A DNA stretch of 51,063 bases, taken from assembly GCA_046723645.1 (NCBI GenBank), contig JBKOUY010000068.1, positions 1-51,063 of the forward strand. Reading direction: 5' to 3'. Each line of letters opens with the position of its first letter. The first letter of the stretch is position 1. The notes under the pieces were generated by a model. The model ran no database searches. It had not been told where the DNA came from and worked only from the letters and a program-made list of their open reading frames with translations. The translations under genes were made by a program, and so were the position numbers. This DNA is from DASQUK01 sp046723645. GTDB lineage: Bacteria; Actinomycetota; Acidimicrobiia; Acidimicrobiales; VFJN01. Positions 32,580 through 39,123 of the stretch are shown piece by piece.

Positions 32580-32744
32580 ATGAAACGCATCATTCTCGCC
32601 GTCGTGGCGGCGCTAACACTGTTGCTCGGCGCCAGCGCCGCAGCTGCCGATCCCGACTTCGGCCCCGGCAACTCATCCAAGGGACCGCAGGAAGGCAAGT
32701 GCCATCCGCCGGGACAGACCGAGACTGAGCCTGGCTGCAAGTAG
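32580..32744 (+). CDS. Tiny secreted two-cysteine peptide precursor
   Basis: 54 residues. An excellent ribosome site (AAAGGAGG, 32571-32573 region) precedes ATG 32580. MKRIILAVVAALTLLLGASAAAA is a clear Sec signal peptide with cleavage expected after AAA. The mature ~31 residues (DPDFGPGNSSKGPQEGKCHP and onward to PGCK) contain two Cys 13 residues apart, able to form one disulfide, and are Gly/Pro rich. A strong hairpin terminator follows 20 bp later, so this is a self-contained transcription unit. No known activity. Confidence 0.75.
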   Translation: MKRIILAVVAALTLLLGASAAAADPDFGPGNSSKGPQEGKCHPPGQTETEPGCK

Positions 32745-32763
32745 ATAGCGCAGCTGTCGACGT

Positions 32764-32798
32764 GCCCCCGGCTGCGGAGCGGGCCCGCAGCCGGGGGC
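32764..32798 (+). terminator. Perfect 14-bp terminator hairpin after the secreted peptide gene
   Basis: GCCCCCGGCTGCGG and CCGCAGCCGGGGGC (32764-32777, 32785-32798) with a 7-nt loop, 20 bp after the stop codon. It is the strongest hairpin in the element region. Confidence 0.7.
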
Positions 32799-32850
32799 GC
32801 TTGACCCGACACCGCCCCCGACCCGTAGGCCGACGGTGGACACTGGCGTT

Positions 32851-33012
32851 ATGAGGATCATCCGCACTCAGCATCGGGTCATCAAGGACCCTGACAGCTG
32901 GTGGTTCGACGCCCAACCACCCCGCGAGTGACGATCCCAGGTCCGTTACGTCGACTGGCCCAACCCCGCCATGCCGATGGCCTACGTGACCTGGATCATC
33001 GAGGACCGCTGA
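32851..33012 (+). pseudogene. Small ORF of 53 codons interrupted by in-frame TGA
   Basis: ATG 32851 begins MRIIRTQHRVIKDPDSWWFD, reaches TGA at codon 27 (32929-32931) after PPRE, and the same frame continues RSQVRYVDWPNPAMPMAYVTWIIEDR to a second TGA. Trp-rich, sensible residues on both sides suggest one protein broken by a nonsense mutation. A 13-bp duplication (GAGGACCGCTGAC) overlaps the second stop. No SECIS-like or pyrrolysine context is evident. The rest of 32745-33134 holds only the two hairpins listed. Confidence 0.4.
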
Positions 33013-33054
33013 CGTCGAGGACCGCTGACTGGCGCGCAGCGGCATAACGCGAAA

Positions 33055-33088
33055 CGGCCCCCCGGGAGCACAGGTATCCGGGGGACCG
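33055..33088 (-). terminator. Hairpin downstream of the minus-strand element genes
   Basis: CGGCCCCCCGG pairs with CCGGGGGACCG (one mismatch) around a 12-nt loop; on the minus strand it is followed by GTTTCG. Placed 47 bp past the stop of the gene at 33135-33401, it is a plausible terminator for that transcript. Confidence 0.45.
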
Positions 33089-33134
33089 TCCGCTCGGGAT
33101 CGTCGCTACCCCCACAGCCGCGGGTACATACGCC

Positions 33135-33401
33135 TCATTGTCGGGGTTCGTCGAGCGGGCGGGCGTGGGCCCGCAGCCGGATCTCGTCGACCATCACCGA
33201 CGCCATCGTGATGGCGTTCCGGCAACTGCGGGACCGGTCGGGTTCGAGCTGTTCGCACGCTCTGCGGGCCTGGTCAAGCTCGAGGTGAAGCAGTCGGCAG
33301 TGTTCGTCGATCCGGGCGATCAGCAGCTCGCGGACCGTGGGTTCCACCACGGGTTCATCGTCGCTGTGGCCTCGAGCGTCACTATCGTCGGGTTTCGTCA
33401 T
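33135..33401 (-). CDS. Small acidic/helical element protein
   Basis: 88 residues from ATG 33401, with GGAGG upstream (33408-33412). It begins MTKPDDSDARGHSDDEPVVEPTVRELLIARIDEHCRLLH and continues as predicted helix (LDQARRACEQLEPDRSRSCRNAITMASVMVDEIRLRAHARPLDEPRQ). No membrane segment or known domain. It is downstream of the 33469-33690 gene and probably in one transcript with it near the right end of the element. Function unknown. Confidence 0.55.
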   Translation of the reverse strand: MTKPDDSDARGHSDDEPVVEPTVRELLIARIDEHCRLLHLELDQARRACEQLEPDRSRSCRNAITMASVMVDEIRLRAHARPLDEPRQ

Positions 33402-33468
33402 CAGGACCTCCGTTCCTGGTGGCCAGGGGGCCGGCCGTTGCAGCGGTGCGGCCCCCACTTGGGTTCTG

Positions 33469-33690
33469 TTACTGGTTGAGGTATGCCTCGATGTCGTCGA
33501 GGCCTGCTCCGATGTGACCTGCGACGAGCCCGTGAACAATGGCGTTCGATTCGGAGTCAACGAGCATGTACTTGCCGTAATCGAACGCTCGAGGGTCGCG
33601 GCGTCGGGACTTCACGAGCCGCAACCCTTGGCGCTCGGCTGCACGCCGCAGGCGGTTCTCTCTTACTTTCACCTCCTGTTCCTCGGTCAT
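33469..33690 (-). CDS. Small conserved mobile-element protein
   Basis: 73 residues, MTEEQEVKVRENRLRRAAERQ at the N-terminus, then GLRLVKSRRRDPRAFDYGKYMLVDSESNAIVHG. The RRAAERQGLRLVKSRRRDPRA...YGKYMLVD pattern recurs in small ORFs of actinobacterial phages and islands; function is unknown. No clear Shine-Dalgarno; TAGCAT lies ten bases before the ATG. Being last before attR it is probably an element gene rather than a host gene. Confidence 0.6.
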   Translation of the reverse strand: MTEEQEVKVRENRLRRAAERQGLRLVKSRRRDPRAFDYGKYMLVDSESNAIVHGLVAGHIGAGLDDIEAYLNQ

Positions 33691-33902
33691 GCCCGAGACG
33701 ATGCTACAAGCGATGCTGGGAGTCAAGCTGGAAGCGATGCCTGAGAGATGAGGGCTGACTGCCGTGACACACCCGTGACACACCACCGGTGAGACAGGGC
33801 TCCATAGGCGGTGACCCACCGTGACGCCGCTAGACAGTGTTAAGGCAGGTCAGAGGGGCTGCTGCAGCCATCAGCGCAGGTCACAGAATCGCCCCCGTCT
33901 GT

Positions 33903-33948
33903 TCAACGGGATCAAGCACCTCCGCGCCGAGTGGACGCCCAACGGGCA
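33903..33948 (+). repeat. attR: right direct repeat, duplicated P450 3' end
   Basis: Encodes NGIKHLRAEWTPNG like attL and then runs in frame to GQGQ-TAG (stop at 33956-33958). Two mismatches to attL over 46 bp. The upstream bases are not P450-like, so this is an isolated 3' end and not a second P450 gene. Confidence 0.8.
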
Positions 33949-33951
33949 AGG

Positions 33952-34060
33952 TCAGTAGCGGCGCTTGGTGCCTAGGCTCTTGGTGGCCGTGACACGGCTG
34001 TGACCCGCGGTGCCACGGACGAATGTTGCCTGCACCAGGCGTTCCGCTGACGCCGCATCA
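33952..34060 (-). pseudogene. Possible second integrase C-terminal tail outside attR
   Basis: On the minus strand a short frame reads SAERLVQATFVRGTAGHSRVTATKSLGTKRRY and stops inside the attR end. It aligns loosely with the tail of the element integrase (ARSVVEAAFANDVACHAGVTD), and the GTGACAC pair sits at nearly the same distance from the core as on the left. It may be the remnant of a second element once integrated in tandem. The similarity is short and weak. Confidence 0.3.
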
Positions 34061-34096
34061 CCGTTGCCCCCTCCGTCCGCTGGCCGGCCGCAGGGG

Positions 34097-34555
34097 TCAG
34101 GGTGGGACGAAGCCCTCGTCGCGAGTGTCGCGCAGGTATTCCTGTAGCTCCGGGTGGCCGAGGTCGGTGCACGCCTGCGCCGCACGCATGAGCCGGGTGC
34201 CCACGCGCTCGAGCAGCCCGACCCCGTCTGGCTCGACTACCAGTTCGCTGGCGCCTGCACCTCTGGTCAGGCGGTCAAAGGCCAGGTACTGACGTATGGC
34301 GACCGCCTCGGAGGCTGTCGCGTCGTCGAGGCGACCCTCGACATAGCGCAGCCGGTCCCAGTCGTCGCTCTTGTCCTCTCCACCTGGCGCCGACCGGAAG
34401 TAGTCCAGCATCGTCATGCACGCGTCGTCCGTGGGACTGCGTGCCTGCCGTTCGGCGTACGCCCCGAGCGTGTTGAGACCACCCACCACAACGACGAGCA
34501 CGAAGGGCTTGACTAGGAGTGAGCTCCAGGGCGGTCGGCCTGGCGGACTGGGCAC
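34097..34555 (-). CDS. Hypothetical single-helix membrane protein
   Basis: 152 residues from GTG 34555. One transmembrane helix near the N-terminus (LVKPFVLVVVVGGLNTLGAY) is followed by a soluble helical part: DACMTMLDYFRSAPGGEDKSDDWDRLRYVEGRLDDATASEAVAIRQYLAFDRLTRGAG ... LLERVGTRLMRAAQACTDLGHPELQEYLRDTRDEGFVPP. The start is uncertain because the frame is open upstream. No family recognised. The 34556-34719 gap before the next gene shows no feature I can support. Confidence 0.55.
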   Translation of the reverse strand: MPSPPGRPPWSSLLVKPFVLVVVVGGLNTLGAYAERQARSPTDDACMTMLDYFRSAPGGEDKSDDWDRLRYVEGRLDDATASEAVAIRQYLAFDRLTRGAGASELVVEPDGVGLLERVGTRLMRAAQACTDLGHPELQEYLRDTRDEGFVPP

Positions 34556-34719
34556 GCGGCCGTTGTAGTCGATCTCGCGTCCTATGGGACCCCGCCCTGG
34601 GGGGCGAGCGGTGGCGGACGCTCCCGCCGCGACGAACACCCGACAGGAGCCACGGAATACTGCCTGCAATTGCCAAGCAATTGGCGCCAGCAGGTCGGCC
34701 GGCGCCGATGCCCGCGCCA

Positions 34720-37700
34720 CTAGGGCGTTGTCGCCGCAGCGTCGGACTCTGTCTGCCGCGCGGCCATCAGCGCCTCTTTGACCAGGACGCCCGAATCGAG
34801 CCGTTCGCCCGCCGCCCAACTCACGGCGAAGTCGGCGGGGGTGAGCGCATCCCGCAGCCGCTCGAGGTGCTGGTCCCGCCACACGTTCCACTCCGGCATG
34901 CTGCCGGAGCCGATGTCCGGACCGAGCGTCTCGGCCCCCGCAAAGAGCCGGGCTGCGCTCGTGTGGGCCCCAGTGCGCGCCGCGACGATCGCGACACCCT
35001 GGATGGCGTAGAAGATCCCGCGGCGGTCTCCCGTCTCGTTCCAGATCTCGAGGGCCTCCCGGTAGGACCGAACTGCGCCGCCTTCGTGCCCCGCCAGGTC
35101 ATCGAGCCAGCCGAGCCCCCACAGCGCCGAGGCGGTGCACCAGCGATCGCCGATGTCAACGACCTCGCGGAAGTTGGTGCGCGCCCGCTCCGGATCGACG
35201 TGGACCGACGTGTACCCCAGCGCAGCGAGGGCGATGCTCAGGGTGCGCTGATCCCGCGACTGGCGGGCGAGTGCCGCGGCTTCGCTCGCAGTCGCTGCGG
35301 CCCGGTCGGTGTCACCCACGACCGCGAAGTAGGTCGCGCATATGGCGAGATCGTGGGCGTACCTCCGCAGCTGCCCCGATGTGCGAAGCGCCTCCAGGCC
35401 CCGCTCACACAGCGCAATGCCGGCGGAGATGTCCCCGCGATCCAGGAGCCGGGACACGCCCCGGATGATGTGGACCCGCGGCACCGGCTGCTCGCCGGCG
35501 GATGCCGAACACCGTTCGCTCTCGTCACACCAGACGACCGCCTCCGAGTGGCGACCCTGGGACCAGGCGCTCCACGCGGCACTCGCAAGCGCGTCGGGAC
35601 GGCCCGGCACGCTCGAGGAGTCCCGATCCAGGACCGCCTCGAGGGCCGACAGGATGCCCGCCCCCCATCCCCAGAGGCACCACACGTCGACCAGCGCCCC
35701 GGTCAGGCGGAACACCGCCGCAACGTCGATCGTGTCCACGGCGTAGTCGAGCGCCAGGCGGATGTTCGCCGCGTCGGCGGCCAATCGCTCGCTTCGAACG
35801 TCCACGTCGGCGACCACCGTCGGGCCGGCAAGGTCATCGGCCAGCTGTGCGTAGAACTCGAGGTGCCGGCGCCTGGTGTCATCCGGTTCGCCAGGACCGC
35901 CAGCACCCTTTTCGAGGCCGTAGGCCCGAACGGTCTCCAGCAGCCGGAGCCGCGTCGTGCCGTCCTTGGACTCGGCGATGACCATCGACTTGGCGACAAG
36001 GGCCGACAACACGTCCAGGACGTCACGATCCAGGGGTGTTCCCCGAACCAGCGCCTCGACCGCCGCCAGCGAGAAACCAGGCGCAAAGATGGCGAGTTCG
36101 ACGAGCAGCTGCTGCTCGTCGCTCTCCAGCAGGTCGAAGCTCCAGTCGAGCGTGGCCCGGAGGGTGCGGTGGTGGTCGACATGGTCCTGCCGGTGCCCGA
36201 GGACCCGGAACACATGGTCCAGACGGGAGACGATCTCCTCCGGTGTCATGGTCGGGACCCGTGCCGCGGCGAGCTCGATGGCGAGCGGTAGGCCATCCAG
36301 CGAGCGGCACAGTTCGGCGATGGCAACCGAGTTGCGGCCGTCGAGCGAGAAGTCCGGCTTGTAGCTCGTCGCGCGGTCGACGAAGAGCCGGACGGCGTCG
36401 GCCGAGGCGATCGCCTCCGGTGTGTTGTCATCCGGTGTTCCCAGCGGCGGCACCGGAAACAGGACCTCGCCCACGATGCCGAGTGGCTCCCGGCTCGTGG
36501 CGAGAATTCGGACGTCCGGGGCCAGCCTGATGATCGCTTCGCACACCGCAGCCGCGTGCGGCCGGACGTGCTCGCAGTTGTCCAGGACCAGCAAGCCGTT
36601 CCGGGCCGCCACGTGGCGGAGCACCCGCTCGGTGGCGTCCACTTCGGTACCGGCGCGAACACCGAGTGCCGCGAGAAGGACGTCCGCGATGTCCCCGCCG
36701 GCGTTGACGCCGGCGAGCTCGGCACACCACGACTCGTGCAGGCCCATGTCGGCCGCGTTGGCGGCCAGCTGGGTGGCGAGCCGCGTCTTGCCGGTCCCGC
36801 CGGCGCCGACCAGCGTCACCAAGGCGTGCTCCCGCAGCAGCGATGAGATCCTGGACAGCTCGCTCTTGCGACCGACGAGCGGCGTCAGGGCGGTGAGGAA
36901 CCGTCCGGGCCCCGGCGCCGGAGGTGACGGCGTCTCGACCGGCTGTCCCGGGGACGCGGGCGATTCGGCGGCGCGAGCCAGCTCGTGCCGGTTCGTGACC
37001 TGGAACTTGCGAAGCAGCGACGAAATGTGGCTCTCGACCGTGCGTTCGGACACGTACAAACGGGACGCGATCTCGGCGTTCGTGAGATGCTCGCAGAGCG
37101 CATCGAGCACCTCCGCCTCCTTGCGAGTCACGCCTGCCTCGTCGCGCCTCGGACGTGGATCCCCGCGATGGGTCCGTCCGGATCGCGGCTCGGCCAGTCC
37201 CCGGCCCGAGAGGACGTAGGTGGGCTCCGGCCGAACCAGGTCCCGCAACCGCACCTCGCCGAGCTCGACGAGGCGAACCCCGGTCGGCAGCCGATCGACC
37301 ACCAGCCGGGCACTGGACTCGCTGACGAGGACCTCACCCCCCTGAGCGACGGCTCGGAGCCGAGCCGCCCGGTTCACCGCCGGGCCCAGGAAGTCGCCGT
37401 CGCGCTCCACGGCCTCGCCGGTGTGCACGCCGAACCGCACCGCCAAGCGTGCGCCGGCCGGCCAGCGCGCCGCCCCGAGAGCCACCTGCGCCTCGTATGC
37501 CGCCGCCAACGCTTCGGTTGCCAGCCTGAAGACCGAGAACGTCGAGTCGCCCTCGCCGCGAGCCTTCAGCACGAAGCCGTTGTGGGCCGCGACCGCTGCG
37601 GTCACGAGCTCGTCGTGGTGGGCCAGAGCGGACTCCATCGCCGCCGGAACGCGCTCCCACAGGCGCGTCGACCCGACGACGTCGGACAAGACAAACGTGA

Positions 37701-37731
37701 CCACCCCGGAGGGCAGCCGCTGCTCCGCCAC
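34720..37731 (-). CDS. Adenylate cyclase-LuxR HTH-NB-ARC ATPase-TPR fusion regulator
   Basis: A 1,003-residue protein with an unusual domain order. Residues ~8-175 are a class III nucleotide cyclase domain (TFVLSDVVGSTRLWE, RGEGDSTFSVF, VRFGVHTGEAVERDGDFLGPAVNRAARL). Residues ~198-256 are a LuxR-type helix-turn-helix (LTNAEIASRLYVSERTVESHISSLLRKFQVTNRHELA). An NB-ARC-like ATPase follows with Walker A GAGGTGKTR (~309-317) and GLLVLDNCEHV. The rest is TPR-like to the C-terminus. In related mycobacterial proteins the LuxR domain is C-terminal; here it lies between cyclase and ATPase. Both cyclase metal Asp positions appear present. It is divergent from the small membrane protein gene at 37859. 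Targets unknown. Confidence 0.87.
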   Translation of the reverse strand: MAEQRLPSGVVTFVLSDVVGSTRLWERVPAAMESALAHHDELVTAAVAAHNGFVLKARGEGDSTFSVFRLATEALAAAYEAQVALGAARWPAGARLAVRFGVHTGEAVERDGDFLGPAVNRAARLRAVAQGGEVLVSESSARLVVDRLPTGVRLVELGEVRLRDLVRPEPTYVLSGRGLAEPRSGRTHRGDPRPRRDEAGVTRKEAEVLDALCEHLTNAEIASRLYVSERTVESHISSLLRKFQVTNRHELARAAESPASPGQPVETPSPPAPGPGRFLTALTPLVGRKSELSRISSLLREHALVTLVGAGGTGKTRLATQLAANAADMGLHESWCAELAGVNAGGDIADVLLAALGVRAGTEVDATERVLRHVAARNGLLVLDNCEHVRPHAAAVCEAIIRLAPDVRILATSREPLGIVGEVLFPVPPLGTPDDNTPEAIASADAVRLFVDRATSYKPDFSLDGRNSVAIAELCRSLDGLPLAIELAAARVPTMTPEEIVSRLDHVFRVLGHRQDHVDHHRTLRATLDWSFDLLESDEQQLLVELAIFAPGFSLAAVEALVRGTPLDRDVLDVLSALVAKSMVIAESKDGTTRLRLLETVRAYGLEKGAGGPGEPDDTRRRHLEFYAQLADDLAGPTVVADVDVRSERLAADAANIRLALDYAVDTIDVAAVFRLTGALVDVWCLWGWGAGILSALEAVLDRDSSSVPGRPDALASAAWSAWSQGRHSEAVVWCDESERCSASAGEQPVPRVHIIRGVSRLLDRGDISAGIALCERGLEALRTSGQLRRYAHDLAICATYFAVVGDTDRAAATASEAAALARQSRDQRTLSIALAALGYTSVHVDPERARTNFREVVDIGDRWCTASALWGLGWLDDLAGHEGGAVRSYREALEIWNETGDRRGIFYAIQGVAIVAARTGAHTSAARLFAGAETLGPDIGSGSMPEWNVWRDQHLERLRDALTPADFAVSWAAGERLDSGVLVKEALMAARQTESDAAATTP

Positions 37732-37858
37732 GGCACGATCATCGCGCGAGATTCCCGTCAGGGCGGCGGTCCTTTACGAACGGTCGGGCGTACTGAAGTG
37801 CTCCCGTCCCGCGTGGCGACTCGTATGCCGCGCATGTGGGGCGGGTAAATGCAGCTGC

Positions 37859-38107
37859 ATGACAACCATCCTGTGGATCATCGCCGTCATCCTCGTGATC
37901 GTCGGCATCGTCCAACTCGTCCAAGGCCAGATCGGCCTGGGTATCGTCCTGATTGTCGTCGGACTGCTGGTCGGGCCCGGTGGTGTCTCGATCTTCGCGA
38001 CCACCGGCTCGCTGATGGGGGCTTCGGGGGTGGTCACCTGGAGGTCCAGATCTCGTCGGTGGCCAACTGTGCTTCCTCCGCGGTCGCGAACCGGCCCACC
38101 GTCGTGA
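37859..38107 (+). CDS. Short GPGxxS-type two-helix membrane protein
   Basis: 82 residues. MTTILWIIAVILVIVGIVQLVQGQIGLGIVLIVVGLLVGPGGVSIF is a helical hairpin typical of a small actinobacterial membrane family with the GPGG motif. The remaining ~35 residues (WRSRSRRWPTVLPPRSRTGPPS at the end) overlap antisense to the convergent SOS-type gene and may be non-native read-on. Function unknown. Confidence 0.65.
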   Translation: MTTILWIIAVILVIVGIVQLVQGQIGLGIVLIVVGLLVGPGGVSIFATTGSLMGASGVVTWRSRSRRWPTVLPPRSRTGPPS

Positions 38108-38321
38108 TCGGCGACAGGCCCGGGGGCTCGTCCAACCGCACGTAGGCAAGCCACAACCCCGAAGATTCGAGCATCACCGCACCCCGGGGCTGGCTCCCCC
38201 AGGAGCCGGACCAGTGGTTGCGGGCAGTCTCCCGCCAGACCAGTCCCGGGCCCTCGGGCTCGGGACTGGTCGCGGGTGCCCGCTGAGCGAACTCGAAGTC
38301 GTCTCGCCAGTTGCCGCCCAT
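38034..38321 (-). CDS. Conserved 95-residue protein under a LexA-box promoter
   Basis: Intact paralogue of the broken gene at 31678-31958. It begins MGGNWRDDFEFAQRAPATSP, then GPGLVWRETARNHWSGSWGS, a variable middle, and the strongly conserved C-terminal DEPPGLSPITTVGRFATAEEAQLATDEIW. It is soluble, with no signal peptide and several Trp. The tail EEAQLATDEIW is a likely helix and the middle is probably beta. No database family is recognised. The ATG is six bases downstream of a -10 hexamer inside a LexA-type box, so expression is predicted to be DNA-damage inducible from a leaderless mRNA. Its 3' end overlaps the convergent GPGxxS gene by 74 bp. Confidence 0.8.
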   Translation of the reverse strand: MGGNWRDDFEFAQRAPATSPEPEGPGLVWRETARNHWSGSWGSQPRGAVMLESSGLWLAYVRLDEPPGLSPITTVGRFATAEEAQLATDEIWTSR

Positions 38322-38356
38322 GACACGAACATACGTTTGTGCGGGGCCGATGGCAA
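38322..38356 (-). promoter_or_regulatory. Leaderless promoter overlapped by a LexA-type SOS box (intact gene)
   Basis: On the minus strand: TTGCCA (-35, 38351-38356), 17-bp spacer, TATGTT (-10, 38328-38333), six bases, ATG at 38321. The 14-bp box CAAACGTATGTTCG (38326-38339) is identical to that of the paralogue at 31963-31976 and covers the -10, where LexA binding would block RNA polymerase. Confidence 0.75.
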
Positions 38357-38383
38357 TCCGGCACCGAGATTCCCGACGAATCG

Positions 38384-39052
38384 TCAGGAATCCTGCGTCG
38401 AACCGCTGGCCGTCCGACCGTGCTGCAGTCCCACCTCGGGCGCCAGCGATTCGTGCGGCCCGGGCACCTCGACCACGGCATCGTCCCTGTCGTCCCACTC
38501 GGTGCGGAGGGCGCGGCTCATCGTGGCGTGCATCTCGTACAGGCAGGTGATGTACGTCAGCTCGAGGATCTGCTCGTCGTCGAGGTGGGCGCGTAGCTCG
38601 GCGAAGACGCCCTCCGGCACCCGGCCACCGCCGAGCACGAGCGCGTCGGTGTACGCGAGCACCGCCCGTTCCGCCGGCGACCAGCAGTCGGCCACCGACC
38701 ACGCGGGGATGGCAGCGATCTTCTCCTCGGGCATACCCAGCGCCCGGCACGACTTGCAGTGCTGCGAGAACACGAACTGGCTGCTGCGGGCCCAGCCGGC
38801 GCGGATCTGCCCGAGCTCCCGCAGTTCGGCGGGCAACCGCCGCCGGGGTGAGCGGTACAGCGCGAACCCGGCGACGCAGTGCTCGAGTACATCCGGGACG
38901 AGGGCGAAGGTGGTCCACCAGTCGCCCGGCGTCCCGGTCGCCGTGCCGGGGTCGGCTACCGGATCGCGGCCGGGGCCGAACATGAAGTCGTACATGGCCG
39001 TAACGATCGGTGCCGCCGCCTCGGCACGGGGAACCTGGCGCAATCGGGGCAT
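38384..39052 (-). CDS. AhpD-like/carboxymuconolactone decarboxylase-family protein
   Basis: 222 residues, ATG 39052. The helical CMD/AhpD core shows SQFVFSQHCKSCRALGMPEEKIAAI, with the redox CxxC pair (CKSC) near the middle, and the downstream WSPAERAVLAYTDALVLGGGRVPEGVFAELRAHLDDEQILELTYITCLYEMHATM, the second conserved helix. Members are alkylhydroperoxidase-like or decarboxylase-like; the CxxC suggests a thiol-dependent peroxidase-type role, but this is inferred. It ends just upstream of the SOS-type promoter. Confidence 0.82.
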   Translation of the reverse strand: MPRLRQVPRAEAAAPIVTAMYDFMFGPGRDPVADPGTATGTPGDWWTTFALVPDVLEHCVAGFALYRSPRRRLPAELRELGQIRAGWARSSQFVFSQHCKSCRALGMPEEKIAAIPAWSVADCWSPAERAVLAYTDALVLGGGRVPEGVFAELRAHLDDEQILELTYITCLYEMHATMSRALRTEWDDRDDAVVEVPGPHESLAPEVGLQHGRTASGSTQDS

Positions 39053-39123
39053 GGCCTCAACGTAGAGGGACCAACCGGCCGGCGACGGACGTCTGACCGT
39101 TGTGTCGGCGCCTGGCTGCCCGC

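Larger units (their letters stand above)
27269..33955. mobile_element. Decayed integrative element inserted at the 3' end of the P450 gene
   Basis: The boundaries are a direct repeat of the P450 3' end (27269-27314 and 33903-33948, 44 of 46 identical). The integrase fragment abuts the left boundary, its stop codon overlapping that of the P450, as in classic tyrosine-recombinase islands. Contents are a truncated integrase and replication ATPase, short same-strand phage-type genes, a WhiB-like regulator and small element-type ORFs. YibE/F, a broken SOS-type gene and a secreted peptide gene also lie inside. At 6.7 kb with two truncated core genes it is probably not self-mobile. Whether the 30.3-33 kb part is original cargo is inference. 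Confidence 0.75.
33691..34096. other. Right-end region of the element: repeats, attR and flank
   Basis: This 406-bp stretch has no intact gene. It holds paired GTGACAC repeats at 33764 and 33775, looser GTGACCC/GTGACGC at 33811/33821, the attR core, another GTGACAC/GTGACCC pair at 33989/34000 outside the core, and a possible integrase-tail remnant on the minus strand. Confidence 0.6.

Noticed and set aside
33903..33958. Remnant of a second, independent P450 gene at 33.9 kb
   Set aside because: Only the last ~18 codons are present and the upstream bases show no P450 similarity, so an attachment-site duplication is simpler.
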